Assembly (NCBI RefSeq): GCF_000378965.1
Contig: NZ_KB900536.1
Location: 941,583 to 1,005,582 of the forward strand
Direction of reading: 5' to 3'
DNA: 64,000 nucleotides
Source: Thioalkalivibrio thiocyanodenitrificans ARhD 1
GTDB taxonomy: Bacteria; Pseudomonadota; Gammaproteobacteria; Ectothiorhodospirales; Ectothiorhodospiraceae
Translations under genes and position numbers: made by a program
Notes under the pieces: model-generated
Told to the model about the DNA's origin: nothing
The model's input: only the letters and a program-made list of their open reading frames with translations
Database searches by the model: none
Part shown: piece by piece, positions 8,432 to 16,248 of the stretch
How positions within the stretch are numbered: the stretch's first letter is position 1
How the letters are laid out: every line of letters starts with the position of its first letter

Positions 8432-9403
8432 TCACGCTCCACTGGCAGAGACCCAATCCCCCATGATGGCGTTGATCTCCCCTCTCAATGCCTTGTCTTC
8501 CGCCATGCGCCGACGCAATGCGCGTATCGTCGATCCCGCGCTGGCATAACTGGCCAGGCCAAATGCACCCGCGATCTCCGACAAGGTCATCCCGCACGCC
8601 TCCTGCGCCGCATACATCGCCACCGCGCGCACCGGCTTGCCGGCATTCCGCCCGCGCCGGGTGATCCAGACCTGCCGTTCGTCCTCCCCAAACCGCGCAC
8701 AGACAACGCGCACCACCTCCTCCAGCGTCGGCCGGGGCCGATGACGCGCCACCTCGGGCACATCCACGCTCGGCGCACGCCCATCAAGCACTCTCTGGCG
8801 AAACTCTTCGTCGCCCAGAATGGATGGCGTGCCACTTTCGTAGAATTCACTTAACCCCTCGGCAGTGTCGCCCTCCATGTACACCCGATAGCGGGCGTGC
8901 GTGCGACGTTTGCCAATGGCCCCCAGCACGTACCCGGTTTCCAGCCAATCCGGCGCCGGCTCCAGCCCCACATAGGCCCGATAACTGGACCAGCGGTAGT
9001 CCGCTAGATCGTCCACCAGACCGGCTTCCAGAGGATTGCGATGGATGTAGCGCGAGAGTTCCAGCCAGTGGGCTTGCGCATCCACCAGAACCGACTTGTA
9101 ACGCCCCCGGAACAGCGGCCCGTCCCTGCCCTCACGGCGATTGAAGTACTGCGTGTACACCCCGTTCACATGGCGCATGATCCGCTGCATGTTGCCTTCC
9201 GGGGTACGCAAAAGCAGGTGGTAATGGTTGTCCATCAGACAATACGCATGCCACTCCGCGTGGAAACGCGCATGCGTATCACCCAGCAGCGACAGGAAGT
9301 ACAGCCGCTCGGCGTTGGTCCTGAAGACCTTCTGCCGGCCAGCGCCCCGGTTCATCACGTGATACCAGGCCCCGGGGTATTCGATGCGAAGTGGACGTGC
9401 CAT
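8432..9403 (-). CDS. REP-associated tyrosine transposase (RAYT, IS200/IS605-like)
   Basis: 323 residues opening MARPLRIEYPGAWYHVMNRG, the classic start of this RAYT group. The Y1 HUH nuclease domain spans about 1-180: the HUH-type residues are in YCLMDNHYHLLLRT, and YIHRNPLEAGLV with the later tyrosine region completes it. Residues about 215-320 form a DnaA-like helix-turn-helix tail (TLEEVVRVVCARF...GMTLSEIAGAFGL), common in this subgroup. RAYTs cut single-stranded DNA at hairpin repeats and are thought to spread them. It is intact and flanked by inverted copies of the TTGACCCC element, its probable substrate. Confidence 0.92.
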   Translation of the reverse strand: MARPLRIEYPGAWYHVMNRGAGRQKVFRTNAERLYFLSLLGDTHARFHAEWHAYCLMDNHYHLLLRTPEGNMQRIMRHVNGVYTQYFNRREGRDGPLFRGRYKSVLVDAQAHWLELSRYIHRNPLEAGLVDDLADYRWSSYRAYVGLEPAPDWLETGYVLGAIGKRRTHARYRVYMEGDTAEGLSEFYESGTPSILGDEEFRQRVLDGRAPSVDVPEVARHRPRPTLEEVVRVVCARFGEDERQVWITRRGRNAGKPVRAVAMYAAQEACGMTLSEIAGAFGLASYASAGSTIRALRRRMAEDKALRGEINAIMGDWVSASGA

Positions 9404-9416
9404 GGGCGGAGATTAG

Positions 9417-9449
9417 TCCGATAAACTATATTTTACTAGACTTGACCCC
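9417..9449 (+). repeat. RAYT-associated TTGACCCC element
   Basis: Single copy reading TAAACTATATTTTA then CTAGACTTGACCCC, just upstream of the RAYT start and inverted to the pair at 8311-8397. It shares TAAACTA and the 14-base right end with the other copies; the seven A/T bases between them vary. Confidence 0.85.
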
Positions 9450-9488
9450 ATCGTCTTTGACCCCATCGTCTTGCGCTGAACCCTGCGG

Positions 9489-9505
9489 GTGTGCATCATA
9501 CACAC
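9489..9505. promoter_or_regulatory. Candidate operator of the hicAB module
   Basis: A 17-base near-palindrome GTGTGCATCATACACAC ends one base before the hicA ATG. HicB antitoxins with a DNA-binding tail commonly autoregulate through such palindromes. The position leaves no room for a ribosome site, so hicA may be read from a leaderless message or from an upstream GTG at 9489. Confidence 0.45.
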
Positions 9506-9506
9506 C

Positions 9507-9692
9507 ATGAACAGCAGGGAGCTGATCAGGGAACTCAGGGAAGCAGGCTGGCGCCAGGTACGGGTACGCGGCAGCCATCATCAGTTCTCACATCCCGATC
9601 ATCCCGGAGCCATCCTCACCGTGCCCCACCCGAAGAAGGATCTTGGCAAGGGACTGGTCAAGGCGATTCGTAAACAGGCAGGACTGGAGTAG
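9507..9692 (+). CDS. hicA: HicA-family mRNA interferase toxin
   Basis: 61 residues (MNSRELIRELREAGW), the usual HicA size. The double-stranded-RNA-binding-like fold and the catalytic histidine region RVRGSHHQFSHP are intact, followed by LTVPHPKKDLGKGLVKAIRKQAGL. HicA cleaves mRNA when not bound by HicB. Followed after 4 bases by hicB. Part of a cluster of three TA modules lying between RAYT-associated repeats. Confidence 0.92.
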   Translation: MNSRELIRELREAGWRQVRVRGSHHQFSHPDHPGAILTVPHPKKDLGKGLVKAIRKQAGLE

Positions 9693-9696
9693 ATTG

Positions 9697-10125
9697 ATGC
9701 GGTACCTCATTCTGATCGAACCGGGCACCGAATCCTGCGCGTATGGCGTCGTGGTTCCTGACTTTCCCGGCTGTTTCTCAGCCGGTGACACCTTGGAGGA
9801 GGCCATCGAGAATGCCGAGAACGCCATTCTCATGCACCTCGAATCCCTGATTGACGCCGGTGAACCCCTCCCGGCCCCTCTGCCCGCTGAAACCTACGTG
9901 AACAACCCGGCATACAAGGGCTGGATTCATGCGATGGTGGACATCGACGTAAGCCGTATCCAGGGGCCCGCGCAACGCATCAACATCACCATTCCCAAGC
10001 GGGTATTGCGGGCCATCGATGCCGCGGCAGCGCGCGCGCATGAAACACGCTCCGGGTTTCTTGCCCGGGCCGGGCTTGAGTTAGCCAAATCGCAAGGATC
10101 CGACGGGAATACTAGCCCCGACTGA
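9697..10125 (+). CDS. hicB: HicB-family antitoxin with ribbon-helix-helix tail
   Basis: 142 residues from ATG 9697. The N-terminal HicB partial RNase-H-like fold is YGVVVPDFPGCFSAGDTLEEA, and residues about 95-135 (INITIPKRVLRAIDAAAARA) form a ribbon-helix-helix DNA-binding domain. It neutralises HicA and should repress the operon, probably at the palindrome just upstream of hicA. The longer reading that starts inside hicA is rejected because the HicB fold begins at MRYLILIEPG. Confidence 0.92.
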   Translation: MRYLILIEPGTESCAYGVVVPDFPGCFSAGDTLEEAIENAENAILMHLESLIDAGEPLPAPLPAETYVNNPAYKGWIHAMVDIDVSRIQGPAQRINITIPKRVLRAIDAAAARAHETRSGFLARAGLELAKSQGSDGNTSPD

Positions 10126-10177
10126 TCCCTGCGGATGCCCCATCGGGGATCGCCTGACCAGCCTGCATATCCCACAC

Positions 10178-10227
10178 CGTTCATAGCGAGAACACCCCGT
10201 CACAGCACGCAGATCGGCGGCCGCAGT
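10178..10227 (+). repeat. Dispersed 50-bp repeat, copy B
   Basis: Second copy of the 50-base element seen inverted at 1037-1086, with six differences by eye. It lies in the 288-base gap between hicB and the HigA-like gene, in which I see no gene. Confidence 0.7.
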
Positions 10228-10355
10228 AGTAGAGAGATATGCACGCCATGCTCCCCGAATCGTCCTCGACTCCCGGACGCGGGTCCCACAGGTCACTCCC
10301 TTCCGCTGGACATGAATCACCCGGACGGCGCTGAATCGGCTTGCTGACTGCCATG

Positions 10356-10387
10356 GTCGATAAACTATATTTTGCTAGACTTGACCC
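10356..10387 (+). repeat. RAYT-associated TTGACCCC element
   Basis: TAAACTATATTTTG followed by CTAGACTTGACCCC, just downstream of the HigA-like antitoxin stop. Same orientation as the copies at 9417, 11873, 12248 and 27328. Confidence 0.85.
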
Positions 10388-10413
10388 CTATAGGTAATGA
10401 CATACACCAGCAA

Positions 10414-10713
10414 TCAAGCCGCCCTCGGCCGGACCGACAATTCAACACCAAATGCCCCCAGAATCGCCCGAAGACTGGACAACCGTGGGTTCCCCTCCTT
10501 GGAGAGGGTCCTATACAGCGATTCCCGCGACAAGCCGCTGCGACGCGCCAGTTCCGACATGCCACCAATTGCGTCCGTAGCATTCCTGAGCGCCAGCAGC
10601 AGAACCCGTTCATCACCGTCCTCGAGCGCCGCATTCAGGTAATCTGCAATATCCTCAGCAGACTTCAGATAGTCAGCCGAGCGATACGGCACCGAGCGCG
10701 ATTCATTGACCAT
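10414..10713 (-). CDS. HigA-like antitoxin (putative addiction module antidote)
   Basis: 99 residues from ATG 10713 (MVNESRSVPYRSADYLKSAED). The protein matches the Xre-like antidote group: YLNAALEDGDERVLLLALRNATDAIGGMSELARRSGL leads into the helix-turn-helix, then SRESLYRTLSKEGNPRLSSL. It lies downstream of its toxin and overlaps it by 11 bases, the inverted toxin-first order of higBA systems. It should repress its own operon and bind the RelE-fold toxin. Confidence 0.88.
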   Translation of the reverse strand: MVNESRSVPYRSADYLKSAEDIADYLNAALEDGDERVLLLALRNATDAIGGMSELARRSGLSRESLYRTLSKEGNPRLSSLRAILGAFGVELSVRPRAA

Positions 10714-11020
10714 GATAATCTCTCCAGAACTCTCTCGCTTTCGCAATATCACTCGACTGCGTCGACTTGTTCCCACCGCACAGAAGCAGCACGAGCGCAT
10801 CGTCATCCCACGCGTAATACACCCGATATCCACCACCTTCGGGGATACGAAGCTCACGAACTCCCTCACCAACTGGCCTCCAGTCCCCTTCCAGACCAAG
10901 CGCCAGACGGTCGATCCTTACCTGAATCCGCCTCTGCGCCCTCCTGTCGCGGAGCCCGGCGAACCATTCGTCGAACGGAACCCGCGCCTGTACCGTCCTG
11001 TACTTGCGGATCTCAACCAT
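10703..11020 (-). CDS. RelE/HigB-like toxin (addiction module killer protein)
   Basis: 105 residues with the pattern of the RelE-superfamily killer proteins paired with HigA-like antidotes: ARVPFDEWFAGLRDRRAQRRIQVRIDRLALG, VGEGVRELRIPEGGGYRVYYA and LVLLLCGGNKSTQSSDIAKA. RelE-fold toxins cleave mRNA at the ribosome. First gene of the pair; the upstream 184 bases separate it from the divergent ParD-like gene and could hold both promoters. Confidence 0.88.
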   Translation of the reverse strand: MVEIRKYRTVQARVPFDEWFAGLRDRRAQRRIQVRIDRLALGLEGDWRPVGEGVRELRIPEGGGYRVYYAWDDDALVLLLCGGNKSTQSSDIAKAREFWRDYHGQ

Positions 11021-11204
11021 ACCCGGATTGTAGCTTATAAATTACACCGCACCAAACGACAATCCGCCGGCCCCGTTCCAGTTGCCCCCCGGGCGAATCC
11101 TGGCCTGAAAAGGACTGACCGGCCCCGGACGCGATGCATATCGGAATCTTGCACCTCGCCCACTCGGGTACTACGATATGACTACCTGTGCCCCGGAGTG
11201 AGTC

Positions 11205-11489
11205 ATGCCCGTCGTATCTACATCCATAAAGCTCCCTGAAGAACTCAAGGCCAGGATCCAGCGGCTGGCCGAACTGAGTCACCGCTCGCCCCACAGCGTC
11301 ATGGTCGAAGCGCTCGAGCGGGAAATCTCGCGCGAAGAACGGATGCATGAATTCGTTCTCGAGGCCATGCGGGCGGATAACGACATCGAGGAAGGCGGCC
11401 ACGTTTATCGTGCCGACGATGTGCACACCTGGCTGAAGCGGTTGGCGCAGGGAGTCGCCACCGATAGGCCACGGCCTTGCCGAAAGTAA
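11205..11489 (+). CDS. Ribbon-helix-helix (CopG/ParD-like) antitoxin
   Basis: 94 residues. STSIKLPEELKARIQRLAEL at the N-terminus is a ribbon-helix-helix DNA-binding motif; the rest (EALEREISREERMHEFVLEAM) is the helical toxin-binding tail. The stop overlaps the start of the downstream RelE/ParE-fold toxin by 13 bases. It should neutralise that toxin and autoregulate. Confidence 0.88.
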   Translation: MPVVSTSIKLPEELKARIQRLAELSHRSPHSVMVEALEREISREERMHEFVLEAMRADNDIEEGGHVYRADDVHTWLKRLAQGVATDRPRPCRK

Positions 11490-11770
11490 TCTATTCCGAG
11501 AACGCGCTCGAGAATCTGGAGCGCCGGTTCAAGTTCCTGCTCGAACACGACCCGACAGCAGCGGTAACGGCAGCCGATGTCATTACCTGCGCAATAGATG
11601 CGCTCAAGGCACATCCCTTGATCGGCCGCAGTATTGAAAGCGACATCCGCGAACTGATCATCTCCTACGGCAAGTCCGGCTACGTCGCCCTCTATCGCTT
11701 CATCCCCGCACGCGACCAGATCCGCATCCTCGCCATCCGCCACCAACTGGAACTCGACTATCCACCATGA
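11477..11770 (+). CDS. ParE/RelE-family toxin
   Basis: 97 residues starting at a TTG (MPKVIYSENALENLER), accepted because it overlaps the antitoxin stop and the conserved fold begins there. The family pattern AIDALKAHPLIGRSIESDIRELIISYGKSGYVALYRF and ILAIRHQLELDY is complete. ParE-type toxins inhibit gyrase, RelE-type ones cleave mRNA; which applies is not clear. Its 3' two-thirds is duplicated downstream. Confidence 0.87.
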   Translation: MPKVIYSENALENLERRFKFLLEHDPTAAVTAADVITCAIDALKAHPLIGRSIESDIRELIISYGKSGYVALYRFIPARDQIRILAIRHQLELDYPP

Positions 11771-12293
11771 ATGGACGATCGCACACAGCCCGTAGCGCCT
11801 GCGTGTCTTGTGTGCCGGTCCCCGTAGACCGTCCCACGAAGGTGTGGGTTTGACCCGGCGTTTGAGTGAAGTCGATAAACTATATTTTGCTAGACTTGAC
11901 CCCCAATGGGGATATGCGAACACGACCCGACAGCAGCGGTAACGGCAGCCGATGTCATTACCTGCGCAATAGATGCGCTCAAGGCACATCCCTTGATCGG
12001 CCGCAGTATTGAAAGCGACATCCGCGAACTGATCATCTCCTACGGCAAGTCCGGCTACGTCGCCCTCTATCGCTTCATCCCCGCACGCGACCAGATCCGC
12101 ATCCTCGCCATCCGCCACCAACTGGAACTCGACTATCCACCATGAATGGACGATCGCACACAGCCCGTAGCGCCTGCGTGTCTTGTTTGCCGGTCCCCGC
12201 AGACCGTCCCACGAAGGTGTGGGTTTGACCCGGCGTTTGAGTGAAGTCGATAAACTATATTTTGCTAGACTTGACCCCCAATGGGGATATGGG
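11544..12293 (+). repeat. 375-bp tandem duplication ending in a RAYT element
   Basis: Two head-to-tail copies with a 375-base period (toxin stops at 11770 and 12145). Each unit runs from the GAACACGACCCG codons inside the toxin gene, through about 100 bases of 3' sequence, to a TAAACTA...CTAGACTTGACCCC element (at 11873 and 12248) and GGGGATAT. By eye the copies differ at only two bases in the downstream part, so the event is recent. The junction falls just after the RAYT-associated element. Confidence 0.9.
11919..12145 (+). pseudogene. 5'-truncated duplicate of the ParE/RelE toxin
   Basis: Encodes the same residues as the intact toxin from HDPTAAVTAADV to the stop (75 codons) but lacks the first 23 residues and its antitoxin. 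An upstream ATG at 11906 inside the repeat could give a 79-residue product beginning MGICEHDP, but without the N-terminal strand and helix it is unlikely to be an active toxin. Confidence 0.85.
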
Positions 12294-12302
12294 GATACCG
12301 CG

Positions 12303-12412
12303 CCGATCGCCCGCAGGAGCGGGCTCCTACAGGGGGGGAAGCGCCCCATCCAACGGGCAATGCCTTCGCCAGGGCCGGTCCCGTAGGAGCCCGGTCCCCC
12401 GGGCGATTTCCC
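12303..12412. repeat. REP palindromes in the toxin-manC gap
   Basis: An ATCGCCC...GGGCTCCTAC unit at about 12303-12330 faces a GTAGGAGCCCGGTCCCCCGG unit at about 12384-12410. The 336-base gap between the toxin duplicate and manC also holds the RAYT element at 12248; I see no gene in it. Confidence 0.85.
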
Positions 12413-12481
12413 ACAGTCAACCCCTACCCTCTGCCGGATGTGCGGCAAACAATGCGAGACCTGACCTCATAGGCGGGGCTG

Positions 12482-13942
12482 CTACTTCACGCGCCCGTAG
12501 GTATCCTCCAGGCGCACGATGTCGTCCTCGCCCAGGTAGGCGCCGGACTGGACCTCGATCAATTCCAGCGGGATCCGGCCGGGGTTCTCAAGACGATGCT
12601 TTACGCCAATCGGGATGTAGGTGGATTCGTTCTCACTGAGGATGAACACCTCCTCACCACGGGTGATGCGGGCCGTGCCGCGCACCACCACCCAGTGCTC
12701 GGCACGGTGATGGTGCATCTGCAGCGAAAGCATTTCGCCGGGCTTCACCGTAATGCGCTTCACCTGAAAACGCTCCGCCGAATCCACGCACTCGTAGGTA
12801 CCCCAGGGCCGGGCCACACAGCGGTGGGTCCGGGTCTCGCCGCGGTCTGCTTCGCGCAGCTGCTTGACGATCTCTTTCACGTCCTGGGTCCTGGCCCTGT
12901 CCATGACCAGCACCGCATCGCCGGTCTCCACGATCCCCAGGTTCTCCAGGCCTACCGCGGCGACCAGCCGCTGGCCGGCATGCACATAAGTGTTTCGGAC
13001 CCCTTCGGTAAGCACATCCCCGACGAGCACGTTACCGTCTGTATCCTGCCTGCCGATCGCCCAGAGGGATTCCCAGGAACCCACGTCATTCCATCCCGCA
13101 TCGAGCGGCACCACCATGGCGCGGTCGGTCTTCTCCATGACGGCGTAATCCACGGAATCCGCGCGGCAGCCGGCAAAGGCCTCCTCATCCGGACGCAGGA
13201 AATCCCGGTCGCACGCCTGCGCCTCCAATCCCGCGCGGCAAGCCTCGAGAATATCCGGGGCATGGCGCTCCAGTTCCTCCAGGTAGCTGGATGCACGGAA
13301 CAGGAACATGCCGCTGTTCCAGAAGTAGTCACCCGACGCGAGATACCTCTCCGCCGTTGGCGCATCGGGTTTCTCGAAAAATTCCGCCACCAGGTACGGC
13401 CCGTTGTCAGCGCTCCCCGATCGGTCGGCTTTCACCAACTGACCATCAACAACGGACCACTGACGTTCCTTGTCGGCCCGTATATAGCCGTAGCCGGTAT
13501 GCGCAGAGGTGGGCACGATACCGAACGTGACCAACGCGCCCTCCTGGGCCAGGGGCAATCCCGCGGCAACACTCTCATGAAAGGCGTCCACGTTCCGGAT
13601 CACGTGATCCGCGGGCATCACCAGCAGGACCGAATCCGGATCCGCCTGGGCCAACGCAGCAAGTGCCACCGCCGGTGCCGTGTTGCGCCCCACCGGTTCC
13701 AGCACAATCGCTTCGGGCTTCACACCGGCCTGGCGCAACTGTTCGGCCACCAGAAAACGGTGCTCCTCGTTGCACACCACCACCGGCGCCCGTCCGCCGG
13801 GAAAGTCCGCGATCCGGTCCAGCGTGCACTGAAGCAACGTCCGATCGCCATCCGAGAGTGGCAGGAACTGTTTCGGATACAACTCCCGGGACATGGGCCA
13901 GAGCCGGGTGCCGGAACCGCCTGAAAGAATCACTGGAATCAC
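12482..13942 (-). CDS. manC: Bifunctional mannose-1-phosphate guanylyltransferase / mannose-6-phosphate isomerase
   Basis: 486 residues, type II bifunctional enzyme (ManC/AlgA/WbpW). Residues 1-290 are the guanylyltransferase: GGSGTRLWPMSRELYPKQF carries the nucleotide and PPi contacts and FFEKP the signature. Residues about 370-480 are the cupin isomerase with QMHHHRAEHWVVV and YIPIGVKHRLENPG, the zinc-binding region. It supplies GDP-mannose to gmd and rmd upstream. About 20 extra residues (161-181) between GYGYIRADKER and the VAEFFEKP signature are encoded by DNA resembling the heptad repeats found elsewhere, so the gene has absorbed a repeat without losing frame. Confidence 0.95.
   Translation of the reverse strand: MIPVILSGGSGTRLWPMSRELYPKQFLPLSDGDRTLLQCTLDRIADFPGGRAPVVVCNEEHRFLVAEQLRQAGVKPEAIVLEPVGRNTAPAVALAALAQADPDSVLLVMPADHVIRNVDAFHESVAAGLPLAQEGALVTFGIVPTSAHTGYGYIRADKERQWSVVDGQLVKADRSGSADNGPYLVAEFFEKPDAPTAERYLASGDYFWNSGMFLFRASSYLEELERHAPDILEACRAGLEAQACDRDFLRPDEEAFAGCRADSVDYAVMEKTDRAMVVPLDAGWNDVGSWESLWAIGRQDTDGNVLVGDVLTEGVRNTYVHAGQRLVAAVGLENLGIVETGDAVLVMDRARTQDVKEIVKQLREADRGETRTHRCVARPWGTYECVDSAERFQVKRITVKPGEMLSLQMHHHRAEHWVVVRGTARITRGEEVFILSENESTYIPIGVKHRLENPGRIPLELIEVQSGAYLGEDDIVRLEDTYGRVK
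13401..13466. repeat. Heptad-repeat relic inside the manC coding sequence
   Basis: The plus strand reads CAACTGACCATCAACAACGG then ACCACTGAC, nearly the CAACTGACnnnn...ACAACGGACCACTGAC units of the intergenic heptad elements, plus CCGTTGTCAG at 13401. It encodes residues 161-181 of ManC (QWSVVDGQLV through SADNG), which sit between conserved segments of the nucleotidyltransferase domain. Confidence 0.7.
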
Positions 13943-13981
13943 GGGAGAATCACTCCTTGATCGTAACGATAATGCGTGGAA

Positions 13982-14131
13982 TCAGTTGTCAGTTGTCAGT
14001 TGTCAGTTGTCAGTTGTCAGTTGTCAGTTGTCAGTTGTCAGTTGTCAGTTGTCAGTTGTCAGGAGCGTAATCGGCCCCGGAGGCATGTCAACGGGTTTTC
14101 ACAACGGACCACTGACAACTGACAACGGACA
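13982..14131 (+). repeat. Heptad-repeat element 1
   Basis: Eleven perfect tandem copies of TCAGTTG plus four bases (13982-14062), a core containing AGGAGCGTAATCGGCCCC and GCATGTCAA, then inverted arms ACAACGGACCACTGACAACT (about 14100-14130). The core matches that of the element at 52490-52602 in the opposite orientation. The arms can pair into a long hairpin. It fills the 209-base gap between the GT4 gene and manC. Confidence 0.88.
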
Positions 14132-14151
14132 AATCGTCCAAAGATACTTTG

Positions 14152-15279
14152 TCAATGTCTGCCGAGCACATCCCTATAGACCTCAAGGGTCATCGAGGCA
14201 GTGCGCTCCCAGGTGAATTCCCTCGCCCGGGACAATCCCGATGTTCGCAATCCTTCGGCAAGGCCCGGCACTTCGAGGATCTGGCGCATGGCGTCCGCGA
14301 TCTCGCCCGCGTCTTCGGGATCCACCATGAAGGCCGCCCCTTCGGCCACCTCCGGCAATGCGGTCGTCCCCGAGGCCACCACGGGGATACCGGCCGCAAA
14401 GGCTTCGAGTACAGGCAGACCGAAGCCCTCGTGAAGGGACGGGAACACCAGGGCTGCCGCTCCACTCATCACGCTCTTCAGATCAGACTCCGGCACATAG
14501 CGCAGCCAGCGCAGCCCCGCATCGCCCTCGGCCTCAAGCCGGGCGATCACATCCCCACACCCCCAACCCGCCCTGCCCACCACGATCAGCGGTACATCGC
14601 GTCGCAGGGAATCAGGCAGTTGCCGGTGGGCGTCGATCAGCCGCGCCACGTTCTTGCGAGGCTGCAAGGTCCCCACGAACAGGAAGTATCGCTCCGGGAG
14701 CACGTAGCGGTTGCGCACCCGCGCGACATCGTCCCCCGCGGGCGGTTCGAACCAGCGGTGGTCCACGCCAAGCGGGATGACGCTGATGCGCTCGCCCGGA
14801 ATACCGAACCAGCGTTCGATCTCGAGCCGTGAGAACTCGGAGATCGTGATCACGTGATCGGCCCAACGCACCGATCGGCGCCACAAAGCGTTGGTGACTC
14901 GCTTCAGCGGATAGGACACCCACTCCGGATGGGAAAGCGGAATGGCGTCCATGACCGTGGCCACCACGGGGATGCCCCGCACGCGGGGCACCAGGTGGTC
15001 GGTGGCATGGACCAGTTCAACCCCGGCCATCGCGCGCAGACCAGGGAACGAGGCCCCGGTCACCAAAGCACGCAACGCCTGGCGATGAAAACTACCGGCA
15101 TCCTGCGCGGATACGCCGCCCGGAAGGCTCGCCGGCGGGCCATAGACGAAGGGCAACAGGTCCACCGCGTCCATGGCCGCCAGGCGCGAACCCAGTTCAC
15201 GCGTGTAGGCGCCGATACCATCGACACCGCCTCCCGCCGTACCGTGAGCGAGCGCCGTCATGCCGAACGCCACACGCAT
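14152..15279 (-). CDS. GT4-family glycosyltransferase (mannosyl/rhamnosyltransferase-like)
   Basis: 375 residues from ATG 15279 (MRVAFGMTALAHGTAGGGVDGIG); a longer reading would overlap rmd and adds 41 unconserved residues. GT-B fold: EFSRLEIERWFGIP, RYFLFVGTLQPRKNVARLI at the interdomain region, and HEGFGLPVLEAFAAGIPVVAS with both E-x7-E glutamates. Close in style to the first domain of the three-domain GT4 at 35498-39211. Lies downstream of gmd and rmd and upstream of manC, the order of D-rhamnan loci, so a rhamnosyl- or mannosyltransferase role is likely. Confidence 0.87.
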   Translation of the reverse strand: MRVAFGMTALAHGTAGGGVDGIGAYTRELGSRLAAMDAVDLLPFVYGPPASLPGGVSAQDAGSFHRQALRALVTGASFPGLRAMAGVELVHATDHLVPRVRGIPVVATVMDAIPLSHPEWVSYPLKRVTNALWRRSVRWADHVITISEFSRLEIERWFGIPGERISVIPLGVDHRWFEPPAGDDVARVRNRYVLPERYFLFVGTLQPRKNVARLIDAHRQLPDSLRRDVPLIVVGRAGWGCGDVIARLEAEGDAGLRWLRYVPESDLKSVMSGAAALVFPSLHEGFGLPVLEAFAAGIPVVASGTTALPEVAEGAAFMVDPEDAGEIADAMRQILEVPGLAEGLRTSGLSRAREFTWERTASMTLEVYRDVLGRH

Positions 15280-15344
15280 TGCCACATCAGACACCCCGGG
15301 TGGAGTGGTCGCCTTAGTTCCGCGGGTCTCAGGGACAGCCGCGT

Positions 15345-16247
15345 TCACGCGGGCTCCCGGCTCTCGTACATCCAACGCAGGGTGTCGTGCAGGGGAATCC
15401 ACGGCATCGCGCCCAATGCGGCATCCAGTCTCGCGCGGTCACCATGAAGGCACTTGACCTCGTTGGCACGCACAAAATCTGGATTGACCCTCACTTCGAT
15501 CCGATAACCGGAAATCTCCTCCATCATGTCCAGGGCCTGCTGAAGACTCACGGCTCTCCCCGAGCAGATATTGAAGGTCTCGCCAGCCGGCGCAATCCGG
15601 ATCAACCGCATATAGGCATCGACCACGCTGCGGACATCCGAAAAATCGCGAGCGACGTCGACATTGCCCAACTCGATCACCTGCCTGCCCTGGCGGAAAT
15701 GCTCGACAATCTTCGGCAGCAGGAACCTGTCCGATTGGCCCACGCCCGTGTAGTTGAACGGACGCGCCATAACGACCGGAAGCCGATGGGCCCACAGCCT
15801 TGCCATGTGCTCCATGGCGAGCTTGCTGACGGCATAATCATTGGCGGGTGCGGTCGGGCTGTCCTCCGTCAGCGGCCCTCCCTTCGCGTTGCCGTAGACG
15901 TTGGCACTGCTGGCAAGCAGGACGCAACGCGGCACGTGCGCACAGTGCGCCAGCGCCTCCAGAAGGTTGCGGGTACCGATGAGATTCACGCGATAGAAAT
16001 CACCCGCATCCGCGTGACCCACAAAGGCAATCCCCGCCAGGTGGACGACCACGTCGGGCCGCACCTCCGTCACAGCCTTCGACAGAGCGGGGCGGTCTTC
16101 GAGATCCACCGTGAAGTAACCCGGGGAATCGGAGGGATGCGATCCGATCCCGAAGACCTCATAACCGCCTTCGGTCAGTGCTCGCTCCATATAGCGGCCC
16201 GTGAAACCGCTCAGGCCGGTGACCAGTGCGCGCGGTTTCGAACTCAT
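15345..16247 (-). CDS. rmd: GDP-6-deoxy-D-mannose (GDP-4-keto-6-deoxymannose) reductase
   Basis: 300-residue short-chain dehydrogenase. NAD(P)-binding GLSGFTGRYMERAL at the N-terminus, catalytic serine region LLASSANVYGN and YAVSK (Tyr-x3-Lys) near residue 138. Size and adjacency to gmd (1-base gap) fit Rmd, which reduces the 4-keto sugar to GDP-D-rhamnose; GDP-L-fucose synthase is the alternative product but its epimerase pattern is not evident. Feeds the polysaccharide polymerases of the locus. Confidence 0.88.
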   Translation of the reverse strand: MSSKPRALVTGLSGFTGRYMERALTEGGYEVFGIGSHPSDSPGYFTVDLEDRPALSKAVTEVRPDVVVHLAGIAFVGHADAGDFYRVNLIGTRNLLEALAHCAHVPRCVLLASSANVYGNAKGGPLTEDSPTAPANDYAVSKLAMEHMARLWAHRLPVVMARPFNYTGVGQSDRFLLPKIVEHFRQGRQVIELGNVDVARDFSDVRSVVDAYMRLIRIAPAGETFNICSGRAVSLQQALDMMEEISGYRIEVRVNPDFVRANEVKCLHGDRARLDAALGAMPWIPLHDTLRWMYESREPA

Positions 16248-16248
16248 C

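Noticed and set aside
11405-12448. 347-residue minus-strand reading frame
   Set aside because: It arises because the 375-bp duplication is read antisense twice; its protein repeats itself exactly and runs through the ParE-like toxin, so it is a shadow.
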